From the NCBI GenBank assembly GCA_040954595.2, contig CM082582.2:4836001-4900000 (forward strand): 64,000 nt of DNA, in the 5' to 3' direction. A model generated the notes under the pieces. That model was not told the origin of the DNA. It saw only the letters and a program-made list of their open reading frames with translations, and searched no databases. This DNA is from Balanoglossus misakiensis. Lineage: Eukaryota; Hemichordata. Both the position numbers and the translations under genes were made by a program. Of the stretch, positions 25,407 through 43,789 are shown piece by piece; within the stretch, counting starts at the first letter, position 1, and every line of letters starts with the position of its first letter.

Positions 25407-28400
25407 ATGGCAGACAACGATGATGATTCGACTGCAGAAGAAAGACTTACACAGAAACACAAGAAGGAAAGAAAAGAACTGCAAGGTAACCAATAACTGG
25501 CATCGTTTGTTTTTCTCAGTTTTATCTTTTATGAAAGTTCCGTATTGGCAAATGATGGAATATCCTAGCACCATGTGTTTGACATCATGTTTTGTATCAC
25601 AGGCCAGATACAGGCAATGAAACATGCCGTGCCAAAAGGCGACAAGAAGAAAAAGAAAGAAGTTACAGCAGAAATTGCTAAACTTGAGGCTGCCCTTGAT
25701 CAGAAACAAGAACAAGAACTCAAGGAACTGAAGGTGTCTGCAGCAACAGATGCAGTGGTAGGAATTTGATTTATTCTGGTTGAAGTGAAATCTGACAATG
25801 ATTCCTCAATATGATTCTTAAATTTATAGTTGCTTTGCTTGAAAAATTGCCCATGAGACTTTGTCTGCTTAAAATGCTGTAAAATTAATGGGAGGTATCC
25901 TATAGCAAATTCCTTATCATAATGGCCACTTTTTCCTGCTTGGATTTTGACACATTTTAACTTTCATCATTGCATTTCATTGGTGCTTTAGTTTCAATAG
26001 GATTTTGAACGTTTGTGTCAGGATACAAAGGTTAAAGTAGTTTTGTCAAAATTTTGTATTATTGAAGTATCATTTTTTGTTTTGAACATTGAAAATTCAC
26101 TTGTGGTATTTTGCACAGGTATCTGACATTGCTGCAGATGTTGAGAGTTTAGAATTAGCAGCAACAGCTGACAGACCTCAAAAGAAATCCAAAGCACAAA
26201 AGAGAAAGGTAAGACTTTGACATTTTCATCACAGTCACCTACACATTCTACCGGTATTAGGCTGCTTTTGGTTTGTTTTATTTACTTCAGTATGACAATG
26301 TGACCTTAAACTTTTCAGGAGAAGAAAGCTGCCAAAGAAAAAGAGAAAGAAGAGCGAATAGCAGAGGAAGAAGCCAATAATATTTACAGTGCAAGAAATA
26401 TTGAAGCTGGAAAGTTGAAATCCATTCTTGTACAGCGCGAACTTGGCATTAAAGAGGTAATAGCTGGGGCACCTAAGGGAGTGTAGTCTTTGAATGTAAA
26501 TAATAGCTTTGACACCATGTAGGATGGCTTGTACAGGGAAACTGCTGCTAGAGGAATGAAATCCACAATAGCTTTGAGCACATTTTGATGTTGAGGGCGT
26601 AAACCAAGATGGCTGACAGCAATGACAGAGCAAGCGGTGGTACTGTCTACATTAAAACCGAATATGAGAAACCAAAAAGTAAATCATAGCATTGTATTTT
26701 TGTGTGAATGCAGATCTCTTCTGACGGACATTGTCTTTACAATGCTGTTCAAGATCAATTACGGAGACAGGGAATTCAGGTTTGTTGGATACCGTGTTTT
26801 GCCATTGTGCACCCAAGCAAAGAACATGGTTAATTAATTTATTATTATTTATTACCCTTTATTCCGAGAGCATGCTCATAAAAAATAAAGGAAAACAATT
26901 AAAGCAGACAAAACAAACAAAAACAAAAATGTTACTAGACAAATTTTCAGATACTGTTGCATCCAAGCAAGAAATAACATGGAAACTGATGTTTTTATTT
27001 TGTTACTTTGTAGACATCATTAGAAAGTTTGCGTAAACAGACATCAGAATATATGCTTGAGCATGCTGATGAATTCCTGCCATTTTTAATCAATTCAAAT
27101 ACAGGGGATCTTCTAACACAAGGTGAGTTTTACAAATTATCACACCTATAATTACTCTTCCCTTGATTTCTAGAAGAGAGAACAATGTTTTATTTATTGA
27201 AGGTTTCATTGCAATGTATAACCAGAGCGTAAATCACGTTTTCTTCTCAAAAAATTCCTTCTAAATGTTGTTCTGTGTTGCCACTTTAATTAATTAACAC
27301 AGAGAAACAAAGTGAAATGGTTAAAAGAAAAACAGTACAAATTGGATGTAATGTCTCAGATTTTCAGACCTTCTTCACTTGTTTTTGCTCCTTTTCAGAT
27401 GAATATCAAAAATATTGTTCAGATGTTGCCAATACAACTGCGTGGGGAGGACAACATGAAGTACGTTTAGTATAAATGTGTATTTTATTAGTCTCTGTAT
27501 AATAACCTTGTTATGGTTTGCATTGTTGTCCGGACATAAATTCAGTTTGTGGGGAGTAGAGCAAGAAACTGTAGTTGATATATGCAGAATAAATATACGC
27601 AAACCATTATCAAAAATTACAACTATTTCTTCAATAATTGCCCAGGGCTTTTCAAATATCAACTATAACACAAAGAGTACTATGATACTGTAATGTTCTG
27701 TACTGTATTATGCTGTACTGAATTGTGCTGCATGCTACTGTACAGTCTGCACTGTACTGTACTGTGAATGTACCGGCAGTCTGTAATAACTGGCATATAT
27801 GGATTTCAATTCTAGATCAAAGCATTATCCCATATTTTTCAACACTCTATCGAAGTAATTCAAGCTGACGCACCTCCTTTAATAATTGGAGAAGAATTCT
27901 CCAAAACCAGAACTCCTCTTATTTTATCGTGAGTATCAATTACAGTTTACAAATTTATACATGTATACCTCATCTGTAACTCCAAAGCACGTATTGGTGA
28001 AAGTTCCATGAATACTCAAGGAAGCTAAGGTGTAACCAATCACCTGTAAGACCTGGAAATATGTGCCAAATGATCGAGAAATTCAAAAGTGGACTAAAGA
28101 AATCAATGTCATGTATCTGTGTTGTCCAACTGACATTGGACAATACAGTCAAACCCCTGTTAGTGGCCACCCCTATATAGTGGCCACTTTGTTACAGTCC
28201 CTGTGTAATCCACATGTGTATTAATTAACCCCATATAAAGGCCACCTGTCTATAAAGGCCTGTTTAGGAAAGTCACTTGACTGGCCACTATAGACTGTAA
28301 ATGCGCAAGTTTTTTTATTTTTTTTGTCTTTTTATGCAGGTATCACAGACACGCCTATGGTCTTGGGGAACATTATAATTCAGTTATAGCCGGCCAATTA

Positions 28401-28427
28401 ACAGAACAGTCTGATGAAGAATCATAA
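25407..28427 (+). CDS. OTUD6B: OTU-domain deubiquitinase OTUD6B-like (9 exons, 299 aa)
   Basis: Cysteine protease that removes ubiquitin. Vertebrate OTUD6B is linked to translation and cell growth. Exons are 25407-25485, 25603-25757, 26119-26208, 26319-26456, 26714-26779, 27014-27122, 27399-27460, 27816-27928 and 28340-28427, totalling 900 nt against 293 aa in human. The first half is a Lys/Glu-rich coiled region ([23 protein letters not shown]). The OTU domain starts near residue 147 with the catalytic loop [10 protein letters not shown]: Asp158 and Cys161. The family histidine sits in GLGEHYNSV (His282). All expected catalytic residues are therefore present. ATG at 25407 is the first in frame and gives MADNDDDS. 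A poly(A) signal AATAAA lies at 28776-28781. The gene is divergent from RABGGTA and followed in tandem by TMEM64. Confidence 0.96.
28143..28300. mobile_element. Possible pogo/mariner-type remnant in OTUD6B intron 8
   Basis: CAGTCAAACCCCTGTTAGTG with repeated GTGGCCAC/AGGCCAC motifs and a GTGGCC/GGCCAC inverted layout, ending GGCCACTATAGACTG. Resembles the ends of pogo/Tigger-like elements. No intact open frame. Confidence 0.35.
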
Positions 28428-28775
28428 CACAAACTGTCTTATTTGGGGAACGTAGACTGCAATTTGTACATTGTACTTTTCCTATTTTGTATTAAATTTA
28501 TCACATGCAAGTAAATGTGGAGATCATATTTCTCCATGTCTTTTTATTGGTGTCAGTAGTAGTCAAAATTATCTCTTCAAATTTTTATGTGGCTGTCAAA
28601 GTGTCAATATTAAATGATACAACAAACTGAATGGATGATCATGATCACATAGTATTCCTGACTGGTAATGATAGGTTTAGATTACTATCATGCTTTGATA
28701 GAAATGTTACTATAATTCCAAGGCAATCTTACCCCGATAAGGTCTCTGTGATATGTATTGTACTATACAGTGAAA

Positions 28776-28781
28776 AATAAA
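28776..28781 (+). terminator. Poly(A) signal of OTUD6B
   Basis: AATAAA hexamer about 350 bp after the OTUD6B stop codon, followed by T-rich sequence. It gives a compact 3' UTR. Confidence 0.6.
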
Positions 28782-28799
28782 CTTGATCAAACAATTTGA

Positions 28800-29489
28800 A
28801 TTAAAATTGCATTTATTTCTTGTAAAGGTTCCTGTACAATACACTATATAATTCCATGGCCTTTTTTGCCCAAACTGCGCCATAAGTTATACAAGCAATA
28901 TGGTATTGTTTATTTTCATGAGATTTACATGTATTTGGGAATCTGTTTCCGAAACAGCGCCCTCTCAGTCAGTGCGTAAAAATCGTCGAGTAAAAATGGA
29001 ACAAATACACAAGATGGCCGCTCCCATGTCATCCGTTGAAGAATAGTCAACGTGGACTTTGAGACATGGAGCAAAGGGTATCTCTGAAGATGCGTAGGTT
29101 TGTTTAAAGTGTGATAGATAGAATAATGCCCCGTATGTCCGAAGATCCAAACGATTCAATGAGGGTGCATAAGTGGCAATGGTCGTCGTGAGCGGGTCGG
29201 ACTAAATAACGGCGACCGTCAGTGGTGTGCGGCAAGTTGAGTTTGTATATCCCTGCGAAACCGACGTTTATGAGGCGTGAATCTGTCTTCTTGTGCTGAC
29301 TCTCGTGTTTATCAACCGACAGAACGTGTGAATAATAGTCGCTGACTTCATGACATACGACATATCATCGGTGTTGTCTTTTATCCTTTCAAAGACCGCG
29401 GGAGGTCTGCAGAGTCACGTCAGTATAACCTCAACAAGATCGTTGTCAGAGTCCACGGGATTTAGGTGTACGTCCAGTCACGCACTACA
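28800..29489 (+). promoter_or_regulatory. OTUD6B-TMEM64 spacer and TMEM64 5' UTR/promoter
   Basis: No coding exon is recognised here. The right half (from about 29000) is richer in CpG than its surroundings, as expected for an animal promoter and 5' UTR. An in-frame TAG at 29463-29465 precedes the TMEM64 start, which fixes the start codon at 29490. No TATA box is obvious. Confidence 0.45.
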
Positions 29490-35994
<6,505 letters not shown>

Positions 35995-37367
35995 CATTGA
36001 ACTTGACCTTTAGTCAATGCAGTGTCTTTCCATGACATTTATACACTATTTTGATCAAGAGTAAACGTACACACAAAATGAGCACAATATAGTTAATTAA
36101 CCAAAGAGTCCAGATTTCTAATTTTTTTAAACAAGATTTCTTTTTTTCTCAGAGTATTTTTAAATATCTTGCAATAAGAAAAGACTTGGTACAAATTTGT
36201 AGAACTGTAATTTAGTTTATTATAGAAATCATGTGCCAGTCTTTCATCGCCTGTGTGCTATGTTTCTAAGTGAGATCTGATGGTATTTATTGTATGTCAG
36301 TTTTTACCGAGAGACTTAAGACAGATACTTTTTACCCTTTCGTATTAAGATGCAAAATTTCCAGTCACCTAGGACAAGCTGTTTCTCATAGCTCTGTCGT
36401 GCTTTATTTTAACATTTACAAGTTAACCGTGATGTAGATGCACAGCGTACACATCGTGGAGTCTGATTCTTGTATTTGCCTGTGATTGATAGATTTCTTT
36501 CAAAAAATATTTCTGAGAATTGTTTTTGTGTCGTGATTGTTAGTGTTAATTGTGTGGCTTTAACTATTGACATCTCTACTCTACAAAAAAAGACAGAATA
36601 CATGTATTTATGATAAACTTTTGAATGTACATCACCGTGCCTCTAAAACTTACAAGTTGACTTGAATATGTCGAACGCAAATTTATTTGAATGAATATGC
36701 AATGCGTCCAAACATAGTGAATACAGTGTAGTTATTTATACAATACGAAATCCATTGCCATTGTTATCCAGAGAACTGCCTTACCAGTAATCCCAATCAA
36801 CCAAGTTCATGTTGTTAGGAACCAATGCAATATCATTCCAATATGTGGCATTCATATAAACATTTCCCTATCTCTGGTTCATATTGTAGTCAATTCTCCC
36901 TACCTTAAATAGGTTTTGGCTACCTAGGTGGGTGATAAAAATCTCACATGGTCCACACAATTTCAAGATGGCCGATTTTTGCCATGTTTAAGGAATAGGA
37001 GTTCATAAGCTAAAGTGATGATGGGTCATTCTGAAACTTTTTAATAGAAAAAATAACAAAATATAAAAAAAGTTTAATGAGTTTAATATGCTAACTACAG
37101 ACAGACATGTTTGACCAATGGAAGTCATGAAATACAGTAAATATATCATTTCTTCTATCTCTTACTACAGTGGGTTGTCGACTTTTCGACCAGAATGCAA
37201 TGTGATTTGACCCCCTAGCGCAAAGTGAAAACCTATTTAAGGCAGCCACAATTAAAATTCCTATATGTACCTTGATAGTCCAATGACATCTATGGACCTT
37301 TGCCAATGATTAGTACATGTAAGTATTGTGTGATATAAAATTGTCAGTGACGTCAGATACCAAGAAT

Positions 37368-37456
37368 CCCTTTAACCACCATGGTTCAGTCCAAATCCAT
37401 TGTTTTCTATGGTTAAGTTGGACCTCTATAGAGGGAACTGGGGGTGAAAGGATTAA
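37368..37456 (-). mobile_element. TTAA-family MITE, inverted copy
   Basis: Inverted orientation: ACCATGGTTCAGTCCAAATC ... GAGGGAACTGGGGGTGAAAG. Intergenic, upstream of the Sox gene. Confidence 0.7.
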
Positions 37457-38258
37457 TGTGTGCCTTTGTAATTGGTAGACAAAAAGTGTTATTGCAATAT
37501 TGTGACTTAAGTTCTTCACACGTATTTCAATATTATTTTCTAACAATTATTTGCTTTACTGATGATTTTTTTAAGTTTCCATGTCAACTGATGTCAGTGA
37601 TGGCTGACTGAAGTCATTGATCAATCAGTAGCTGGATTTTTTAACATTATTTTTAGGATTTTAGTTTTTGAGCAAAGCGAGGACAATTAGGAAACACCCC
37701 TGATGCGATTGGTCAACTTTCCCAATTGGCCTCGCTTTGACTTCAAAATTCAAGATGGCCGTGTGAGGGCGCTAGACTCATGGAAAGGGTGTATGGCAAA
37801 AGTTTTCAAGATATTAGAGCTTTTCTTGGACTCTTGTTAACTATTATGAAACATTCTACACCTGTTAACTCGTCATTTGTAAAACAGTTTTTCTTATGCC
37901 AGTTCTAACTACAGGGATTGGTGTGTGGATGGGTCAGAATGTTGCAAAGACATGTTTCTTAATAATACGGTGATGACCATGATATGTGCAATCTTGGCCA
38001 GACAGTTTATTGTACAGTGACACGAACTGTCACGTCAGTGCCTTACATGTACATTAGAATAGTTACTACAGTAGTATGGGTGATTATGTCAGACAATACT
38101 TGGTGCAACTCCCCAGAACTTTACGCACATTTCATCAGGTTTCATTGTGAATAAAGAGTTTGTATGTGAATCATAAATAAATAAGTACCGGGTACATGTA
38201 AAATAATGGTATGTTTTTTGACAATTTTGCAAGTAGATCGGTTGTATCTGTCACGACA

Positions 38259-38365
38259 GTGTGCTCTCTAAGCCCATATGATGGGCCACTGACCCAACAA
38301 ACTCAAGAAAATTATCCACACTACTCAAGAGAAATTTGTAGAAATCCTCAAATTGACTTCACATT
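38259..38365. mobile_element. GTGTGCCCTCTAA-family MITE, right end missing
   Basis: Begins AGTGTGCTCTCTAAGCCCAT and keeps AATCCTCAAATTGACTTC, then stops. Confidence 0.55.
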
Positions 38366-39131
38366 GAAGTAATAGTCCCTTCACATTCCATTCATCCACC
38401 CTCCCTCCATCATGTAAATACTATAAATGAAATAAAATAAATATTACACTAGCTGATGTCATTGCTTTTTCTTTGTCATAAACTATAGAACTCTTCACAG
38501 TTACACTTAAACAGCTAAGTTGTCACCAGATGGATGGATACAGGTCTGGCTCGCGAGAATGTAATTTTTGTAGTACGTCTTTCCCTCATAATTCATTGAA
38601 GCTGGTAAAAATCTTTTTCTCAAATTTAAAACCTGACATATAACTTGAAACGTTTCTGTATAAAAAGATCTTGACATTAATTGGTACATGAGTTGATGTG
38701 GAAGAGGCGGGTACGCTCTCTCCAAATAACTTGGCATTTTTCTTTCATTCGAGAGCCTTGCCTTCATCATAGAAAAAAGATAGCCACAGTGCGATTAAAA
38801 CAAAAGAATTTCAAGGTTGTTTGCTGTATGGCAGTATGAAACAATTCCCATGATCCTTCACGTTCGCACTAGAGTCACTTTCCGCGCTCCATATCACATG
38901 CCATTGAAATCTGCAAATCCACAGCGCCGACGAAAACGGGGGAAACTAAACGGACAACGTACGTATTCTTTCGTGCACTCTCATTTTCTTCAGTTGCCTC
39001 AACCTATGATACACCACCTGTACAGCGGAAACGTCATTCACTGGGCTCCTGCTAAAAGTTTTGAACAGAGTTCAAAGCTCTATTGTTCGCGCTGACCAAT
39101 TGGACAAATCAACTGGCTTCCCCCATTCAAG

Positions 39132-39932
39132 ATGGCTGATAATAAACAGAGCCCCGGGTACGTCAAGCGGCCAATGAACGCATTCATGGTGTGGTCGCGT
39201 AGCATGCGGCGAAAGATCCAGCGCGAAAACCCGAAAATGCACAACTCGGAGATCAGCAGAAAGCTGGGCGCCGAATGGAAGATCATGACGGATGCCGAGA
39301 AGCGTCCCTTCATCGAGGAATCCAAACGACTCCAGGCTGTGCACCTCAAGGAACACCCGGATTATAAATACAAACCGAAACGTTCCAAGAAAGCTGGAAA
39401 CTCGTCCGTTGCCATCAACTCCCCGGTGATCATTTCTGGCGGTGCGCTGTCCCCGGCCGTGGTCACTCTGGGCATTCCAACCATGGCGCTGGGCACACCC
39501 ATCACCACTGCAGCGATACCGGGCCAGCAGGGCACGATGCCTGTTTTCGGCACGGCTCCTGTGTCGGTGATATCAACAGCGCACGTGCAACAGCAACTAC
39601 TACAACAACAACTCCAACAACAACAACAGCAGCAGCAGCAGCAACTCCAACAACAACAACAACAGCAACTCCAACAACAGCAGCAGCAACAACAACCAGC
39701 AACCACCGGCAACGCTGTCGTCAGGGCTCCAGTAATTTCAACACAAGTACAACAACAGCCTGCAACCAGTACAGTGGCTGCAGTCCCTGTCAATGTTATT
39801 GCAACCTCCCAGGCGCAGCAAGCGACAAGCAGCAGCAGTTCAACTTCTACCAACCCCGCCACCCCCGCAGCAACTACAGAGAATGGACCAGCTACAACTC
39901 AACCACAAATGGTCGTCTACATTAGAACTTAA
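39132..39932 (+). CDS. Intronless Sox (HMG-box) transcription factor, SoxB-like but divergent
   Basis: Sequence-specific DNA-binding protein, 266 aa, single exon. The HMG box spans about residues 11-84 and carries the Sox signature RPMNAFMVW (13-21), followed by [18 protein letters not shown] and [20 protein letters not shown] and HPDYKY point to the SoxB/SRY-like side rather than to SoxC-F or SoxH. Several positions differ from classical SoxB ([11 protein letters not shown] for [22 protein letters not shown] for DEAKRLRALHM), so I assign no symbol. After the box comes an Ala/Thr/Val-rich stretch and then a glutamine-rich tract at about residues 150-190, broken by leucines and encoded by mixed CAA/CAG. 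The start ATG lies in AAGATGGC, a YY1-type context. No splice sites are needed. The C-terminus ends MVVYIRT. Confidence 0.9.
   Translation: MADNKQSPGYVKRPMNAFMVWSRSMRRKIQRENPKMHNSEISRKLGAEWKIMTDAEKRPFIEESKRLQAVHLKEHPDYKYKPKRSKKAGNSSVAINSPVIISGGALSPAVVTLGIPTMALGTPITTAAIPGQQGTMPVFGTAPVSVISTAHVQQQLLQQQLQQQQQQQQQQLQQQQQQQLQQQQQQQQPATTGNAVVRAPVISTQVQQQPATSTVAAVPVNVIATSQAQQATSSSSSTSTNPATPAATTENGPATTQPQMVVYIRT
39590..39697 (+). repeat. CAA/CAG tract encoding poly-glutamine in the Sox gene
   Basis: In-frame run of CAA and CAG codons with occasional CTC/CTA leucine codons. The mix of synonymous codons suggests an established Gln-rich activation region rather than a fresh pure-CAG expansion. It is likely to vary in length between alleles. 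Confidence 0.85.
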
Positions 39933-40310
39933 TTCACAAAGTAGAAAAGCTGTTTTGTACCTTATCTTTACCAAAGTAGAAGTAGGTCTTGTACTGCCAA
40001 TTTATGGAGCATTTAGTATGGCTTCACAATAACAAACCCATGTACATTTGAGATGAAGGGTTATCTGTACATGTACTCAGAGTTACCAGTTGCATAGCAG
40101 TTACAAACATTTTGGTATGGGATATCTGCATATGGCACAGACACTAGGCCCAGTGGCAGCATTTCTTTCATCAAAGGGGAGAACAAATTTGATGCTCAAC
40201 TTAGTAAATCATTTTGCACATATTGCCTGGCCATTAGGGCTATAGAACCCATTCATTGTCTCAAGAGATTGTGAGTTGCCAGAAATTCTCACTATTTCTT
40301 GTGGCACTGG

Positions 40311-40420
40311 TGTTGGCTGCAATGATTGCAGTGGGTGCTGCTAGGTTGACTGGTGTTCATGGTGATATATGCGAACACAAGTCAACCTGGCAGCACTTGC
40401 TACAATCACTGCAACTATGC
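40311..40420. mobile_element. Imperfect palindrome downstream of the Sox gene
   Basis: Arms of about 50 bp (40311-40367 and 40368-40420) pair through GTGCTGCTAGGTTGACTGGTGTTC and its inverted counterpart with few mismatches and almost no loop. It may be a decayed foldback element or a structured 3' UTR segment. Confidence 0.55.
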
Positions 40421-42363
40421 TTAGGAAAATCGCAAGTGTGTGAAAACACAGAAGGGGGGGGGGGGATAAAAATGGATGCTCATAGCCAGAACAAAGCCAA
40501 GCAATATGTGTTTTTATAACATGATTCATGCTCATGCCACCACCACGTGAGAGAATTTGTAGTCTGCTCACCAAGTAAAAATAATCTTTCATTCTGAATG
40601 ACGTACATGGTGTCACATGAATCTGTCATCAGGATGAAATGAAGTTCGTGCTTGGGTACTAAAAAGGTAAATTTCTCTGTTGTCTGTAGAGCCTCTTTAT
40701 AAGTCACAGAGGACAGTGACTGCAAAGAAATTAATGCGACTATTTTCCAAGGGAAATCTGTGTCATTCTGTTTCCTATCTACAACTGTAATGATGATTGT
40801 GGCACAATATGAGCGTGGAGTGTGTTGTAATGCCCACAGAGCACTACTTTCCTTGTAGTGTGGCTGTTTTATTGTTTCAGTGTTTATAATCTCTAAGAGT
40901 TAGCATATCACTTGCCACAAAAAGAAAAAAGAAAAACATGCCCTGATTGCTAATCATGAAAATTAAATTATAATCGCTTTCGTTTTTATGAAATATTATG
41001 GACCATCCCAACTCTTTCATAATATGTAACTCAGCTTTGTAACCTATTTTCCAGTCACATGATACATTCTGGCCAATTGTAAGCTTGGCATAACCATAGC
41101 TGAGAATGAGTTGGACGATACCATCTTCTAGAATATTTTGTTCTTCATACGTTAGTACGTTTATTGAGTTTTTAAGTGGATTCAAAGTACTTTTCTTGTT
41201 TCTGAAATTTGCATTACATGTAAAGCTGCCACAGAGTAGAACAATCATGATCAAAAAATTATAATTGATAATATGGAGACTTGAAATTAAGTCGGGAGAC
41301 TTTTTTAAAATTGTGAAAATTTTAAAATTATAAATGCAAACTGTAATCCATCCAAATACTAATCACTGATTTATGACATATTTATAAATATTAGATGCAT
41401 TCTATGATAAAAATTAGTGTACATGTGTTAATAAATAATAATAGTAATATTGCATGTAAACTGTGCTAATCGACTAATTAATCAACTGAGTCAAGTCTAG
41501 AAAGTTGCAATCAGTAGATGACCTCTCTTGCTGCTGAATTATTAAATTGTTGATCGAAGGATGCGGTGATATTTGTCAATGGACAGGAGGTGAGAAAAAC
41601 TCTAACCCACATCATCAAGGATTTCAGTCAGTAGCCCAACCTGAGATAAGTATTCATGGTATTTTATTTTTGAGCTTTCATTCCCATGAGGGTCTGTATG
41701 TGCATTTTGTACAACTCATCATGAGAAGGATGTAGGATGTGTATCAGCTGATAATCTTGTGTCATCTGAATATGTTAATTCAACTAATTAAGTCAGCAAT
41801 GCATTATCATACTGTAGTGTCTTAGTGCTGATTTCACGATACAGTTGCCTTAATTAAGTCATTACATGATACTTTGAATAAATTGGGTCATTGTATGTGA
41901 TGTATGTTATTAGTACAGCTGTATTTAGAAACTTAATGAGAACATTGCAATTTTACAAGACATGATCATTTTTATTTCAATTGTCTGAATTAATTTAGAA
42001 ACCACTGTTTTGGGGAAATTATACTTTGGTGTTTTTCATTCTAAGTTTTTTTAATATGTTATAGCCATGTGCCATTTTCTTACAGAATATGAGTTAAAAT
42101 CTTTAAACTGTTGTAAATTTGTTCTGTTGTTATATGCATGTATGTTATTGTTTGCATTTTATGTCAACGTACAGTGTACCTATCTACATGTACCAGCAAA
42201 ATTTGGTTTTTGATTGCAATTTGTTATCACCTACCTGTCATTTCGATCACAATTCTATCAAAACACCAGAAGTAGATGCAAATAATGTTTCAAGAATATA
42301 CCAAAAATTGCGTCGCATTATTGTCAACATCAGTATCCTGGATGTTGATGCTCACACTGTAAC

Positions 42364-42433
42364 CTATACCTCTATACCTCTGTAGAGGTCAAATTTGACC
42401 CTAGAAAGCAATAGATTTTATTTGGACCAAACC
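42364..42433 (+). mobile_element. TTAA-family MITE, degraded
   Basis: TGTAGAGGTCAAATTTGACC and TTGGACCAAACCAC keep the family order but the termini are lost. Confidence 0.4.
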
Positions 42434-43112
42434 ACTTTCAAATCTGTAGTGTGAATTTCAATGTTATTGTGCACAGCTTGAGTAATCAAAATCTCAGAAT
42501 GTTTCAACTCAGTTTTGTCTCATCTTTGTAATACTGTGCATGCCAATGAAAGCAATGAAAATGCTTGTTTTTTTTTTATCACATTGACAAAAAAGGACTA
42601 AAAGGAGGAAAATATCTGATACACAGTCTGATACACATAGTGTTAGTAAGAAATATGACACTTATAAGTTCTCTGATTTGTGAGTGAAAGAAACAATATG
42701 ACTTGGGAAAACAATGTAAAATATTTTTGATTCAGACAAATGTATGTTTTTATCCAAGAAGTAAATTAGCTCAGGGAGGTTCATTGCAGTTTGGGCGTGT
42801 AAATGATATAGCCTGTAGTCTCTCGAGAATTATCTGTAAATTTCAAGATAAATGTGGATTCCATTGATATGTATGGACTTTCTATACCAAAGTTTGAGTC
42901 CATAGATTCAGGTCATAGTGATGTGTTTGTTTCTTGTCACAAACAGACCAATTGACATGGTTTTCATTGAAAAGAAAGAAAGAAATCAGCAAACATCTGT
43001 TCCTACTAACTTGCGACAGAATTTAATAGTCGCTAATTTCAAACACTTGCAAACCCCTGCCAGTTTGGCACTGGTCCTGAGGACCCCACCCATACATTGG
43101 CCAGTCCCAGTC

Positions 43113-43292
43113 AGAGTGTGCCCTTTAAGTCCATATGACAAACCACTGACTGAACAAACTCACTGGTGACTAAAGAAAATTATCCACACTACATGCAAAT
43201 TGTATAGGGCTGACTCAGAGAAAATTTTAGTATAGAAATCCTCAAATTGACTCAAAAGCTTTTAAAAATTATTTTTGTTAGATGGTACACTG
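43113..43292. mobile_element. GTGTGCCCTCTAA-family MITE, full copy
   Basis: AGAGTGTGCCCTTTAAG ... TTGTTAGATGGTACACT with all internal blocks of the family. Confidence 0.65.
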
Positions 43293-43789
43293 GTCCCATC
43301 CCAGTAAGCAACACACAGAAACTGTCGTTAAACATGTGTTCTTATATTGAATCTCAATAATGCATTTACTGACTGGAGATAATATTTGAACATCCATCTT
43401 TGACCTTTCATGTGACAAGAAACAAAATTCAGAAACCAGAGGGATCACATATCTTGCATAAATACTGTGTATTTACTCGTAATATACTTGGTGGGAATGC
43501 AAAGTCAATAAAATGCTGATACATCTGCCAGAACCTGTTTGTTTCCTGTTACTGTGTCAAAATGTATGATGAACTTGAATTTTTCTTGGAAATCTTGGGA
43601 ATGTAGCGCCCTCTTGTGACAGGAATGGTATTTTTTTTACAATGGTGAACATTCAATTTGTCAACATATACATGTGGAGTATTGTTTTTAATATAAAACA
43701 ATGAGCTCTACCATGGTATGTATGTATGTAGTATGTATGTATGTATGTATGTGCACATACAACATGTAAAACACATTCAAATTAATAAG

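Larger units (their letters stand above)
35995..39131. other. Gene-poor spacer between TMEM64 and the Sox gene
   Basis: The first part is presumably TMEM64 3' UTR, but I could not fix its end. The rest holds no exon I can recognise. It contains a TTAA-family MITE (37368-37456, inverted), a partial CAGTGTGCCC-family copy (38259-38365) and ordinary AT-rich sequence. The last 300 bp (38830-39131) have more CpG and probably form the Sox promoter. Confidence 0.5.

Noticed and set aside
29466-29489. GTG-initiated N-terminal extension of TMEM64
   Set aside because: It begins with GTG and an in-frame TAG lies immediately upstream. ATG at 29490 is the first normal start.
39362-39862. Minus-strand Cys-rich open frame opposite the Sox gene
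   Set aside because: The cysteines are the reverse reading of the CAA/CAG glutamine tract. The plus strand is clearly the coding one.
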